DNA of 64,000 nt from Dermabacter hominis NBRC 106157 (GTDB lineage: Bacteria; Actinomycetota; Actinomycetes; Actinomycetales; Dermabacteraceae). Where the stretch lies: contig NZ_BCSI01000005.1 of NCBI RefSeq assembly GCF_001570785.1, forward strand, positions 47,396-111,395, read 5' to 3'. Position numbers and translations under genes: made by a program. Positions within the stretch are counted from its first letter, which is position 1, and each line of letters starts with the position of its first letter. The notes below the pieces were generated by a model that had not been told where the DNA came from, did no database searches, and worked only from the letters and a program-made list of their open reading frames with translations. Shown here piece after piece: positions 53,190 through 63,200 of the stretch.

Positions 53190-56081
53190 ATGGCGACACG
53201 TACGACTTCCCCCGCACGTGCGTCGAAAGGAACCTCCCGAGGCTCGTCCTCGGGCTCGTCGCGCACGAAAGGTGCGCCCACGGATCCCTCGACGCTTCCC
53301 CTCCCGGTGCGCGCTTTGCGCGTCGGGTACCTCGGCGTTGCCCGCGCGGTTGGCGGCTTCGTTCGCGGCATCGGCATTCAGCGCTGGGAGGTCGCCTACG
53401 AAGAGCGGCGCGATGGCTTCGCTCTTTTCTTGAGCATTCTCGCGCTCGTCCTCATCGTTCCCGAATGGTTCCAGGTACGCGAATGGGGCTTTGGCGCGAT
53501 TCATACGGTCGCTGCGAGCTCGTTTGGCGTGATCGCCGTGCTGCTTCCCCTCCTTCTAGGGGTGTGGTCGCTTCGGATGTTCCGCAGGCCCGATCTTGTT
53601 CACGCGAACGGACGCCTTTTCGCGGGACTACTCATGCTTGTGTGCGCACTCTGTACGGTTGCATCCGTGAGCGCGCGCATTCCCACGCCGTCCAATGGTG
53701 TTGACGCCCTCGCGCGCGGTGGCGGCGTGTGCGGTTATCTCGTCGCGGCGCCCCTCGCGAATGTCCTGCCTGACTGGGTGATCGTCACTCTCGGAGTCGT
53801 CCTCGCCCTGTTCTCCGTTCTCGTGCTCACCGCTACGCCGCTCGGCCAAGTGGGGCCGCGCCTCGCGGGGGTCTACGGGGCTCTCGTGGGCAGGGGAGAG
53901 CGTGAAGAAGCGGAGCGCGAGGCCTTCGGCTTGGGCCGACGCCAGCAGGCTCTCCACGCTGCCGAGGGCAATGCTGAGGTCAGCCCAACGAAGACTCGGC
54001 GCATGAGTGATCTGTTCCGCCGCAAGAATCGCCGGTCGTCAAGCGACACCGAGAATCTCGAGGCCGGCGTCGATCACGAAGCCTTCGGCTACGAAGGCGA
54101 TGGCGCGTATCGCCAGGGCGCCGAGAGTGAGCAGGCCGAGACGACGACGCTTCCGCGCTCGCAGAAGAAACCGCTCGCGAAAAAGACAGATGCCGCCGGT
54201 GCAGCCGCACCCGGCGCGAAAAGCTCTGACCCGTACGACTACCTCGAGGCGGAAAACAGCAGGAAGAAGGAGTTTCCGACGGCTGCCAGCCAAACGTCGG
54301 ACCTGGAAAACGCCCCCACCGTGCCGGTGCCGAACGTGAGCGCTGCGGAGCAGACCCGCGAGCTGACCCCGCCCAAGGGCGAGGGCGTCAAGGGGCCGCA
54401 CGTGCAGCCCGAACTTCAGGTTGAGACCGCCTACCCGCTCCCGAGCCCGGACATGCTCGTGGCCGGCCCGCCCGCGAAGGCTCGCTCCGAAGCGAACGAT
54501 CGCGTTGTCGCGGCACTCGGCGAAGTGTTCGAGCAGTTTGGTGTGAACGCCGAGGTCGTGGGCTTTTCCCGCGGCCCGACCGTGACGCGCTACGAGGTCG
54601 AGCTCGGCCCCGGAACGAAGGTCGAGAAGGTCACGGCGCTGTCCAACAACATCGCGTACGCGGTCGCGAGCGCCGACGTGCGCATTATTTCGCCGATCCC
54701 CGGCAAGAAGGCGATCGGTATCGAGATTCCGAACGCGGACCGCGAAACTGTTGCGCTCGGTGACGTTCTTCGCAGCGGTGTCGCGACCGCCAACGAACAC
54801 CCCATGGTGATGGGGCTCGGTAAGGATGTCGAAGGCGGATTCGTGATTGCGAATCTCGCGAAGATGCCCCACTTGCTTGTTGCGGGCGCGACCGGCGCCG
54901 GTAAGTCGAGCTTTGTGAACTCGATGATCACCTCAATCCTCATGCGTGCAACGCCAGAGGAAGTGCGCATGGTGCTCGTTGATCCGAAGCGCGTTGAGCT
55001 GACGATCTACGAGGGGATCCCGCATCTCATCACCCCCATCATCACGAACCCCAAGAAGGCCGCGGAGGCGCTCGAGTGGGTCGTGAAGGAGATGGACCAC
55101 CGCTACGACGATCTCGCCGAGTACGGCTTCAAGCACATCGACGACTTCAATAAGGCCGTGCGCGCGGGCCAGGTGAGCCCCCCGCCGGGAAGTGAGCGTG
55201 TGCTCGCGCCCTACCCCTACCTCCTCGTGGTCGTTGACGAGCTTGCCGACCTCATGATGGTCGCCCCGCGAGACGTCGAGGCGTCGATCCAGCGCATTAC
55301 CCAGCTTGCGCGCGCTGCCGGCATTCATCTCGTGCTCGCAACCCAGCGCCCCTCCGTCGACGTCGTCACGGGCATCATCAAAGCGAATGTTCCCTCCCGC
55401 CTCGCGTTCGCGACGAGCTCCCTCCAGGATTCGCGCGTCATCCTCGATACTCCCGGCGCGGAGAAGCTCATCGGCCAGGGCGATGCGCTCTTTCACCCCA
55501 TGGGCAAGGCGAAGGCTATGCGTGTGCAGGGCTCGTGGGTTAACGAGTCCGAGATTCACGCAGTCGTCGACTACGTGAAGGGGCAGGCGAAGCCGCAGTA
55601 CCGCGAGGACGTGCAGCAGGTCGCCAAGAAGAAGCAGATCGACGATGACATCGGCGGCGATCTCGACGTGCTGCTTCAGGCGGCCGAACTCGTCGTCACC
55701 ACGCAGTTCGGCTCCACCTCGATGCTTCAGCGCAAGCTCCGTGTGGGCTTCGCCAAGGCGGGGCGCCTCATGGACCTTCTCGAGTCACGTGAGATTGTGG
55801 GTCCGAGCGAGGGTTCGAAAGCTCGCGATGTGCTCGTGCGACCCGAGGATCTCCCGCGCGCGATCGCACGCATTAAGGGAGAGGACACGGACCTGTATGA
55901 GGACGCGCAGGACGCTTCCCACGCGGGTTCCGGTTCCGGAGCGGGGGAGTCCGACGCCTCCTCGGCCCACGATCGCTACTCGGATGATCCGTTGGACCAC
56001 TCCTCGCGTGAGGTGAGCCCCGAGTATTTCGACAACGACGATGCCGACGGTGAAGACGCCTGGCAGCTCACGGGCCGCTAA
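53190..56081 (+). CDS. ftsK: DNA translocase FtsK/SpoIIIE
   Basis: FtsK pumps chromosome termini through the septum and activates Xer recombination; the xerC-like gene is at 16763. The 963-residue product has four N-terminal membrane segments (about 77-215), a ~215-residue hydrophilic linker, the RecA-like motor with Walker A GATGAGKS (566-573) and VVVDELADLMM, and the C-terminal gamma DNA-reading domain (LLQAAELVVTTQFGSTSMLQ). ATG 53190. Confidence 0.96.
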   Translation: MATRTTSPARASKGTSRGSSSGSSRTKGAPTDPSTLPLPVRALRVGYLGVARAVGGFVRGIGIQRWEVAYEERRDGFALFLSILALVLIVPEWFQVREWGFGAIHTVAASSFGVIAVLLPLLLGVWSLRMFRRPDLVHANGRLFAGLLMLVCALCTVASVSARIPTPSNGVDALARGGGVCGYLVAAPLANVLPDWVIVTLGVVLALFSVLVLTATPLGQVGPRLAGVYGALVGRGEREEAEREAFGLGRRQQALHAAEGNAEVSPTKTRRMSDLFRRKNRRSSSDTENLEAGVDHEAFGYEGDGAYRQGAESEQAETTTLPRSQKKPLAKKTDAAGAAAPGAKSSDPYDYLEAENSRKKEFPTAASQTSDLENAPTVPVPNVSAAEQTRELTPPKGEGVKGPHVQPELQVETAYPLPSPDMLVAGPPAKARSEANDRVVAALGEVFEQFGVNAEVVGFSRGPTVTRYEVELGPGTKVEKVTALSNNIAYAVASADVRIISPIPGKKAIGIEIPNADRETVALGDVLRSGVATANEHPMVMGLGKDVEGGFVIANLAKMPHLLVAGATGAGKSSFVNSMITSILMRATPEEVRMVLVDPKRVELTIYEGIPHLITPIITNPKKAAEALEWVVKEMDHRYDDLAEYGFKHIDDFNKAVRAGQVSPPPGSERVLAPYPYLLVVVDELADLMMVAPRDVEASIQRITQLARAAGIHLVLATQRPSVDVVTGIIKANVPSRLAFATSSLQDSRVILDTPGAEKLIGQGDALFHPMGKAKAMRVQGSWVNESEIHAVVDYVKGQAKPQYREDVQQVAKKKQIDDDIGGDLDVLLQAAELVVTTQFGSTSMLQRKLRVGFAKAGRLMDLLESREIVGPSEGSKARDVLVRPEDLPRAIARIKGEDTDLYEDAQDASHAGSGSGAGESDASSAHDRYSDDPLDHSSREVSPEYFDNDDADGEDAWQLTGR

Positions 56082-56118
56082 CGCGCGAAAGATGCCGCAA
56101 AGGAGAAGGGAAACACCC

Positions 56119-56712
56119 ATGAGCGCTTCCGATACCCCGCGCGTTCCGCTGTGGAATATCGCGAACATCCTCACCATGACGCGCATGGTCATGGTGCCTC
56201 TCTTCGTGGTCGTAGCCGCGCTCTACCACGAGGACATCGCCATGAGGTGGGTCATTGCCGGCATCTTCGTGCTCGCAATGGTCACGGATTTCGTCGACGG
56301 CTACCTCGCGCGCTCTCGGAACCTCATTACCGATTTTGGCAAGATTATGGACCCGATTGCCGACAAGGCGATGACGGGCGCCGCGCTTATCATGCTTTCG
56401 GTGTGGCAGTACGTGCCGTGGTGGATCACAGTGCTCATTCTCGTGCGCGAGATTGGTATTACGGTCATGCGCTTCACGATCTTGAAATATGGCGCGCTTC
56501 CCGCAAACTTCAGCGGCAAGGCGAAGACGATGATGCAGTCGATCGGGATCACCTTCTGCCTCATGCCCTTCGAGCTGATGTGGCCTCCCGCGTGGTGGAT
56601 CGGCATCACGCTCATCGCCATCGCTCTTGTGCTCACGCTCTGGTCGGGTCTTCGCAATGTCAACGACGGGCTGCGCCTGCGCCGCGAGGCACTCGCGCAG
56701 AAAGCGGCATAA
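56119..56712 (+). CDS. pgsA: CDP-diacylglycerol-glycerol-3-phosphate 3-phosphatidyltransferase
   Basis: The 197-residue membrane enzyme has the CDP-alcohol phosphotransferase motif D57-x2-D60-G-x2-A-R-x8-G74-x3-D78-x3-D82. It uses the CdsA product; the position after ftsK and before cinA fits the actinobacterial PgsA family. Phosphatidylglycerophosphate is the likely product; phosphatidylinositol phosphate synthesis is less likely. ATG after gaaggga. Confidence 0.92.
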   Translation: MSASDTPRVPLWNIANILTMTRMVMVPLFVVVAALYHEDIAMRWVIAGIFVLAMVTDFVDGYLARSRNLITDFGKIMDPIADKAMTGAALIMLSVWQYVPWWITVLILVREIGITVMRFTILKYGALPANFSGKAKTMMQSIGITFCLMPFELMWPPAWWIGITLIAIALVLTLWSGLRNVNDGLRLRREALAQKAA

Positions 56713-56717
56713 CGAGG

Positions 56718-57218
56718 ATGGACGCGCCGCGTGAGCAGCTGGCGTCGGCCCGCGCCCTCCTTGCCACGTGCGAAGAGAGGGGTATGAGCCTCGCGACGGC
56801 TGAGTCGCTCACGGGCGGGATGCTCGTCGCGCGCCTCGTGGACGTTCCGGGCGCTAGCAGAGTCGTCCAGGGTGGTGTGTGCACGTACAGTTTCGAAGCG
56901 AAGGCGTCTATTTTGGGGCTAGACCTTGCGGACCTGCAGGCGAGGGGAGCCGTGCGCGCCGAGGTGGCGAGCAGCATGGCTCGGGCCGCGCGCCGCGTGT
57001 ACGGGGCAGATGTTGCCCTTGCGACGACCGGAGTGGCCGGGCCCGGGAATGACGATTACGGCAACCCGGAAGGGCTTGCCTACATCGCCGTGAGCACGCC
57101 GAATCGTGATCTCGTGCGTGAAGTACGCCTCACGGGTTCGCGCCCTGTGATCCGTGCGAGGGTTGTCGACGACGCGATCGCCCTCGGTATTGAGGCTCTG
57201 ACCAGCGTAAATGCGTAA
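56718..57218 (+). CDS. CinA C-terminal-domain protein (NMN deamidase type)
   Basis: The 166-residue product is a stand-alone CinA C-terminal (PncC) domain: TAESLTGGMLVARLVDVPGASRVVQGGVCTYS and TTGVAGPGNDDYGNPEGLAYIA. The E. coli homologue deamidates nicotinamide mononucleotide. The N-terminal CinA (MoCF-like) domain is absent. 5 bp after pgsA. Confidence 0.92.
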   Translation: MDAPREQLASARALLATCEERGMSLATAESLTGGMLVARLVDVPGASRVVQGGVCTYSFEAKASILGLDLADLQARGAVRAEVASSMARAARRVYGADVALATTGVAGPGNDDYGNPEGLAYIAVSTPNRDLVREVRLTGSRPVIRARVVDDAIALGIEALTSVNA

Positions 57219-57271
57219 CGGCTGCGGTGGGCCGGTGTGGGAAACCTGAAAAGCGAGCGCGTGTGAGGCCG

Positions 57272-57301
57272 TAGGATGGCGGAACAACGAGGAACCCTCG
57301 T
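57272..57301 (+). promoter_or_regulatory. Candidate clgR promoter and operator-like inverted repeat
   Basis: TAGGAT (57272-57277) is a possible -10; ACGAGG-AAC-CCTCGT (57287-57301) is a perfect 6-bp inverted repeat at about +4 to +18. A second hairpin, GGGAGC-TAGC-GCTCCC, lies further into the 240-bp leader. ClgR homologues regulate themselves, but I cannot match the site to a known ClgR box. Confidence 0.3.
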
Positions 57302-57458
57302 GCGTTGAACAGACGTGAACACGTACAAGAATGCGGGAGCTAGCGCTCCCGGGCAACGAAAATGGGTGACGGCCTCGGGGCCGCGCCCGGCGTCCGTGCT
57401 AGGCCGCGAGTCGGCGGTACCGCGGCGCGGAACACTGACAAGGAAGGGAGAATCTCGC

Positions 57459-57770
57459 ATGGTGCTCTTCCGCCAGGAACTCGGCGGCGTTTTGCGCGAG
57501 GCGCGCCGCCGCCAGGGCAAGACTCTGCGTCAGGTATCGGCCGATGCGCGAGTCTCGCTCGGCTACTTGAGCGAAATCGAGCGCGGCCAAAAGGAAGCCT
57601 CGAGTGAACTGCTCGCCTCCGTGACCGAAGCTCTCGGTTACCCCATGTCGGTGATTCTCCGCGAAGTTGCAGATCGCGTGGCACTCGAAGAGGGCATCGT
57701 TATTCCCGACACCGTTCCTGCCGAACTCGAGCGGGGCGTCCAGGGCGCCGAATACGCACTGGCGCGGTAG
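57459..57770 (+). CDS. clgR: ClgR-type XRE-family regulator
   Basis: The 103-residue product has a Cro/C1 helix-turn-helix (about 8-62, with TLRQVSADARVSLGYLSEIERGQKEASSELL), matching the ClgR activators of clp protease and stress genes in actinobacteria. The C-terminal tail ends in Ala-Leu-Ala-Arg after a Glu-rich part, and is possibly degradation-prone. ATG after aaggaaggg. The cinA-clgR-DUF3046-recA order is conserved. Confidence 0.9.
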   Translation: MVLFRQELGGVLREARRRQGKTLRQVSADARVSLGYLSEIERGQKEASSELLASVTEALGYPMSVILREVADRVALEEGIVIPDTVPAELERGVQGAEYALAR

Positions 57771-57775
57771 CCCAC

Positions 57776-58003
57776 GTGAGGCGAAGCGAGTTTCGCGAGC
57801 TCGCCGCCTATGTTTTTGGTGCCGAACTCGCGCATACGTACTGTCATGAATTCGCGCTTGTGACGTGCGGGAACCTAACCCCGAACGGGGCGATTGAGGC
57901 GGGCTACCCCGTCAAAGAAGTGTGGCACGCGCTGTGTGATGACATGGATGTGCCCGCGCACATGCGCTGGGAGGTCCCGCCCGAGGCGCGTCCGCGCGCG
58001 TGA
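57776..58003 (+). CDS. DUF3046 protein
   Basis: The 75-residue actinobacterial protein is recognised by RRSEFRELAAYVFGAELAHTYCHE and AGYPVKEVWHALCDDMDVP. Function unknown. GTG 5 bp after clgR; it always lies near recA. Confidence 0.9.
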   Translation: MRRSEFRELAAYVFGAELAHTYCHEFALVTCGNLTPNGAIEAGYPVKEVWHALCDDMDVPAHMRWEVPPEARPRA

Positions 58004-58061
58004 GCGTGTGGCGGCGAAAGGCGTGACGCGAATCGAACACGCGTGCGCATTAACGTGCAAA

Positions 58062-58084
58062 TCGAACAGGTGTTCGTTTACGAT
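58062..58084 (+). promoter_or_regulatory. SOS box and -10 of recA
   Basis: GAAC-AGGT-GTTC (58064-58075), extended to TCGAACAGGTGTTCGT, matches the actinobacterial/Gram-positive LexA box. TACGAT (58079-58084) follows 3 nt later as a probable -10, so bound LexA would cover the promoter. The transcript leader would be about 130 nt. Confidence 0.85.
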
Positions 58085-58222
58085 GGTGTTGTTCGACCTC
58101 CACGGTGCGTGTGCATCCACACCTGTGCCGGGGTCGAGTTTAAATGTCTCACCCCCGTTTACCGTTGGAAGGGTCAAGCGAGAGGCCACCTCGTAGCGGG
58201 GTGACAAACGAAAGGAACCGCC

Positions 58223-59311
58223 ATGGCAGCTGCCGCCAAGGACCGCGATAAGTCGCTCGAAAACGCGCTCGCACAGATTGACCGTCAGTTCGGCAAAGGC
58301 TCGATTATGCGCCTTGGCGACGACACCCGCCCGCCCGTCGAAGTCGTTCCCACGGGGTCGGTCGCACTTGACGTCGCGCTCGGTATCGGTGGTCTTCCCC
58401 GCGGTCGTGTCGTCGAGATCTACGGTCCGGAGTCCAGCGGTAAAACCACGGTTGCGCTCCACGCGATTGCAAACGCGCAGCGGGCGGGCGGCATTGCTGC
58501 CTTCATCGATGCGGAGCACGCCCTCGATCCGGAATACGCGAAGAAGCTCGGCGTCGATATCGATGCACTTCTCGTGTCGCAGCCCGACACCGGCGAGCAG
58601 GCTCTCGAAATTGCCGACATGCTCGTGCGCTCGGGCGCGATCGACGTTCTCGTCGTCGACTCCGTCGCAGCACTTACGCCAAAGGCCGAAATCGAAGGCG
58701 AGATGGGCGACTCTCACGTGGGCCTCCAGGCGCGCCTCATGTCGCAGGCGCTTCGCAAGCTTACCGGTGCGCTCTATTCGAGCGGCACCACCGCTATTTT
58801 CATTAACCAGCTGCGCGAGAAGATCGGCGTGTTCTTCGGCAGCCCCGAAACCACCACGGGTGGCAAAGCACTCAAGTTCTATGCTTCGGTGCGCATGGAC
58901 ATTCGCCGCATCGAGACCCTCAAACAGGGCACCGATGCGGTTGGCAACCGCACTCGCGTCAAGATCGTGAAGAACAAGATGGCTCCGCCCTTCAAGCAGG
59001 CCGAATTCGACATCCTCTACGGCGAGGGCATTTCTCGCGAAGGTGGCCTCATCGATCTCGGCGTCGAAAACGGCATCGTGCGCAAGTCCGGTGCGTGGTA
59101 CACGTACGATGGCGATCAGCTCGGCCAGGGCAAGGAAAATGCGCGCCAGTTCCTCAAGGACAATCCGGATCTCGCCGCAGATATCGAACAGAAGATCCTT
59201 ATGAAACTCGGCATTGGCCAGTACGCAGATGAGTCCGCTAAGAAGGCCGCTGCCGATGCTCCTGTGGGGGACGGCGAATTCGTAGACGATGACGTCCCCG
59301 CGCAAATCTGA
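58223..59311 (+). CDS. recA: Recombinase RecA
   Basis: RecA drives strand exchange and LexA cleavage. The 362-residue product has Walker A GPESSGKT at 68-75, [23 protein letters not shown] and [22 protein letters not shown]. No intein is present, unlike some mycobacteria. ATG after gaaaggaac. Overlaps recX. Confidence 0.99.
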   Translation: MAAAAKDRDKSLENALAQIDRQFGKGSIMRLGDDTRPPVEVVPTGSVALDVALGIGGLPRGRVVEIYGPESSGKTTVALHAIANAQRAGGIAAFIDAEHALDPEYAKKLGVDIDALLVSQPDTGEQALEIADMLVRSGAIDVLVVDSVAALTPKAEIEGEMGDSHVGLQARLMSQALRKLTGALYSSGTTAIFINQLREKIGVFFGSPETTTGGKALKFYASVRMDIRRIETLKQGTDAVGNRTRVKIVKNKMAPPFKQAEFDILYGEGISREGGLIDLGVENGIVRKSGAWYTYDGDQLGQGKENARQFLKDNPDLAADIEQKILMKLGIGQYADESAKKAAADAPVGDGEFVDDDVPAQI

Positions 59312-59969
59312 GCCTGGTCCCCAAGCTCGGGCTGGGCAAGAGGATTGGCGAGCGGGCGTCGTTGAAGAGCTCGCCGAGCACATCGCCGCCATCGAAGCGG
59401 GGGAAGCCGCACCTGGGGAGGGCAGCAACCCGTGTCGAGGTGGAGTATTCCGCGATCACGAAACGGAAAAGGTCGTCGTCAAGGAATGCCGGTATGTGCT
59501 CGGCCTGCTCGCCCACCGTCAGCGCAGTGAGGCGGAGATTCGCGCGAGGCTCGCGCAGCGCGTGCATGAAGTTGATGTTCTTGAAGAGGTCATGCGGCGT
59601 CTCGATACCGCTGGACTCATCGATGACGAAGGCTTTGCGCGCGCCTGGGTAGAGCAGCGGCGCGAGAGCAAACTCCTCGGCACAGCCGCTTTGCGTCGAG
59701 AACTCGAAGATAAAGGCGTCGGTGCGCCCGATATCGACACCGTTCTCGCGGAGACCGCTCCGTACGACAGCGAAAAGGAGCGCTGCCAGATCCTCGCGAG
59801 AGAACGGCTTGCGAAAGAGCTTCGTAAGAGCGGCGGGGCTGAATACCTTGATCGAGGGGCGGCTCTTCGACGCATTGGCGGCGCACTCGCGCGCCGAGGC
59901 TACTCGGAAAACCTCACGCTCTTCGTGCTCAATCGCGAGCTTGATGCGGTGGGAGTCACCTGGTCCTGA
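59289..59969 (+). CDS. recX: RecA regulator RecX
   Basis: RecX caps or inhibits RecA filaments. The 226-residue product has a ~70-residue hydrophilic N-terminus and then three RecX helical repeats: [44 protein letters not shown] and ARRGYSENL. The ATG lies inside the recA end (23-bp overlap). Confidence 0.94.
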   Translation: MTSPRKSEPGPQARAGQEDWRAGVVEELAEHIAAIEAGEAAPGEGSNPCRGGVFRDHETEKVVVKECRYVLGLLAHRQRSEAEIRARLAQRVHEVDVLEEVMRRLDTAGLIDDEGFARAWVEQRRESKLLGTAALRRELEDKGVGAPDIDTVLAETAPYDSEKERCQILARERLAKELRKSGGAEYLDRGAALRRIGGALARRGYSENLTLFVLNRELDAVGVTWS

Positions 59970-60184
59970 TCGATCCCTGTCGCGGGGCCCAATGCCGACT
60001 CCCGGATGCTCGCGGTCATGAAATTTCGTGAGCTTGGTGACTATGTTCAGCACCTAAGCCCCTGCAGGGATTTGAGTTCGAGGGGGAGCCAAAGGTCCAG
60101 GGTAGTTGCTCTTTACGCGGATGTGGTGCGTGGTCGTCTGCCGAGGCCGCCCACGACTGCTTCATGTGAGTCATCGAGCCCGTG

Positions 60185-60199
60185 ATAGTGGTGTACTAT
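60185..60199 (+). promoter_or_regulatory. Palindrome overlapping the likely -10 of the surface-protein gene
   Basis: ATAGT-GGTGT-ACTAT is a perfect 5-bp inverted repeat; its right arm is part of TACTAT (60194-60199), a plausible -10 about 45 nt before the ATG. A repressor could bind here. Confidence 0.4.
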
Positions 60200-60241
60200 T
60201 TGCTCGTGCCACTGTCTCTTTCTCTGTGAAGAAGGTCCACG

Positions 60242-63200
60242 ATGAAATCCCCTCAGGTCTATCGTCATGCCGCCGTGCGACTGCTTCTCGCGATGGCGCT
60301 CGCATGCGTCTTGGTCATGCAATCGTTGCTCGGGGGCGGCTTGGTCGCCCTCGCCGAGCCCGCGACGCCGAACATCGAGATCACACTCAACCGGCTCACC
60401 GACGACAATCAGCCTACAGGCTTCAAAAACAAATACCAGGTGACCGTCAAATGTGAATACTTGAATGGTCAGGAGAGCGAAGACGACTGCCTTACGGGCG
60501 GCGTATTGAAGTTTGACGGCGTTCCGAAAGACTGGAACTTCGAAATCGGTAGCAGTGAGCAGCTCAGTTCCGTTAATAGCGCGGGCCGTACTGCGATTGT
60601 CAAGACGATCGGTAAACAGGGGGCGACGTTTTCATTCGAGGTTTCCGTCACTCCGCCGAACTATGTGACGCCGAACAATACCTCGTGGGACTTGACGGCT
60701 GCCCTGACTTCGGATCAGCTCAAAAACCCGCTGAAGAGCGAAACCATTCACACTAATGCGGTAGCTAACCGAAAACTTGAAGTCGATAAGAAGGCGCTTC
60801 AGGAGTCAACGTGGATTGGCGATACCGTCGTATGGCAAGTCGCGGCAGATATTAACGATGGCCAGAAATACAAAGGGTTGGGTGTTCACCGCCCGTTGAA
60901 GGTGGAGTTTTCTGATGTGCTCCCGACTGGGTTTGAGCCGACTGAGATTCGGTATGCAGGCCAGAAGGTCGAATTCACCTACGATAAAAATAGCCGAAAG
61001 CTGCAATGGTCGGTTGAGGGAATTCAAGTTCCTGAACCTAACAAAGCGAATGACGTATACAAATTTGAGGTGCACACCAAAGTCACCTCTGCAGCCTGTC
61101 AGGGGAAGCCTGAACCGTGCGTAGGTAAGTCCGAAAATGCGGTAACGGCAACGGCGCACTATAACGGTGCTGCCGATCTCACAGCGGATGCTAAAGCGTC
61201 CGTATCTCTAGCGGGACGCCCGGATAGCCGTGGAGTCATTAGTAAGACCGCCGTCGGGGTTCCCGTGAAGGTAGGCGACGCGACCCGAAAGGGAATTTTT
61301 CCCCTTCGGTACCAAGACGCAAACGACAAAAACTGGGATGGCAAAGCTTTGTGGCGGACGCCGCAAGATGCCTACGCTGCTGATGACCGTCTCAATGGTG
61401 ATCGTTCCTCGTTGGTCGCGGGCGGCTATACGGTCGACGTGGCTGTCTATGAGGGAAGCACTCCAGTGAAGGACGGAAGTTCACTGCTTCCGTTGACCCT
61501 AAGCTACGAAGACGATGTGCCGTGTATGGATCCGGCGACCGTGCAAGATGGCTTCTTGTACACGTCTCGGACCGATGGCAAGCTTTGCCAGCGCCCTGCG
61601 TTTCACGTTACGGCGGTGGAGATCAGTACTGACGCCCCCGGCAGCCTTAGCGTTGGAGACTTCGTACCCGTCGCCGTTCTGACGGATGGGAGTCGAGTCC
61701 CCCTTACGAAACTGGGGGATGTTGAAGTTGCCGAAAAGGACAAGCCGAAGCGGATTGGCTCTGTGGTGTATTCGGTTCCTAAGAGCGCACGTGGCAAGGT
61801 AGCGAGGATCGTTGCTGCACCGGAGCGTCCACTCGACGGGGCAAAAACCTGGAAGATGACGATCGGCGGCTTCGCCGACGAGAAACTCGGCGGCGACGCG
61901 ATCCTGCGCAATCAGAAAGCGCGAGTGACGGTCACTGCCAACAAGCAAACTAAACCGTTTATCGACGGACGTTCTCCTATTGCAGATTTGCACCTTCTGG
62001 GGAGCCTTCATCACGTGGAGAAGACCTGGTCTTCCATTGGAAACCAGTTCGTCCCGCTTGAGCCAAACAATGAGGTTTCGAAGGCCGGCATCCGTTGGCA
62101 GGTCGATTTCTCTTTCCGTGGCAAGACGCAGTCGTCTGGAGATATTGTCGTCAGCGACCTCCTTCCGCGCGGTATGGAAATCGTGACCGACCCTTCCAAA
62201 ATTCATAGAAAAAGTGGCATTACGGATGCGGTCTACACCTATGACGAGGCTGAATTCACTCGAGGAGTAAGCGGCGCCTCGAAGCGGAAAGTCGAGACCA
62301 AGGTTGTGGAGAACTATCAGGACGGCCGCACGCTCGTGCAATGGAGGATCCCTCATACGTGGGCCGATCCCGATCCGTCCGGCAATGTCGATGTGGTCGG
62401 GCGTTTCCGATTCGCCGCGCAGCCCCGCTATGCCGGCTCGTATACCAACGATGTGTACCTGACGGATGCAGCGGAGCCAAATTTCCGGTGCCCGTTAGAC
62501 ACGCCCGAGGACGTCCTCAATCTGGATGGGGATAGCGCCACCGCTAAAGCCTGCCACGGCGCCTCTTCCTGGTCGATCGACGCCCCTGCTGGCTACCGAG
62601 CGCTCTCACTTGCGAAGGCGGTGAAAGGTCCAGAAGACGCCTCTTTCGCCTATACCCCAAAGAAGGCGGTCGTTCCTGCCAAGGGCGGTCCGGTCACGTA
62701 TCGCATCGAGGCTACGAACTCTTCGAGCGACGCAACGAACGGACTCGTGTTTTACGACGTGCTCCCGCATAAGGGGGATACGGGCGTGAGCGAGAAACTT
62801 GCGGATCAGAGCCGTGGGTCGACGCAGTCCGGCTCGTTCACTGCAATGACGAAGGTCCCTCAGGGAGTGAAGGTCTACTACTCGGCCTCAACGAACCCTT
62901 GCCGTCCGGAAGTATTCCCGAACGCCGCCAATAGCGGTTGCGTGAATGACTGGTCGGAAACTGCTCCGAAGAATGTGACAGCCCTGAAGTTTGTGTATGA
63001 CGGTGAGCTAAAGCCGAAGCAAACTCTGGCGCTCGAGTACACGATCTCCGTTCCAGTAATGAAACCGACGGATGTGTTGTGGAATTCGGTGGCGGCGAAG
63101 GCGAGCTTCGCTAGCGGTCAGTCCTTGCCTCCTGTTGAGGCGCCGAAGGTTGGTGCTGCTCGTGTCGCTCAACCTCAGTTTGCGGTAGAGAAGAAGTCTG

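Noticed and set aside
58031..58050. Second SOS-like half site (TCGAACAC) before recA
   Set aside because: The right half (GTTC) is missing; only 58064-58075 fits.
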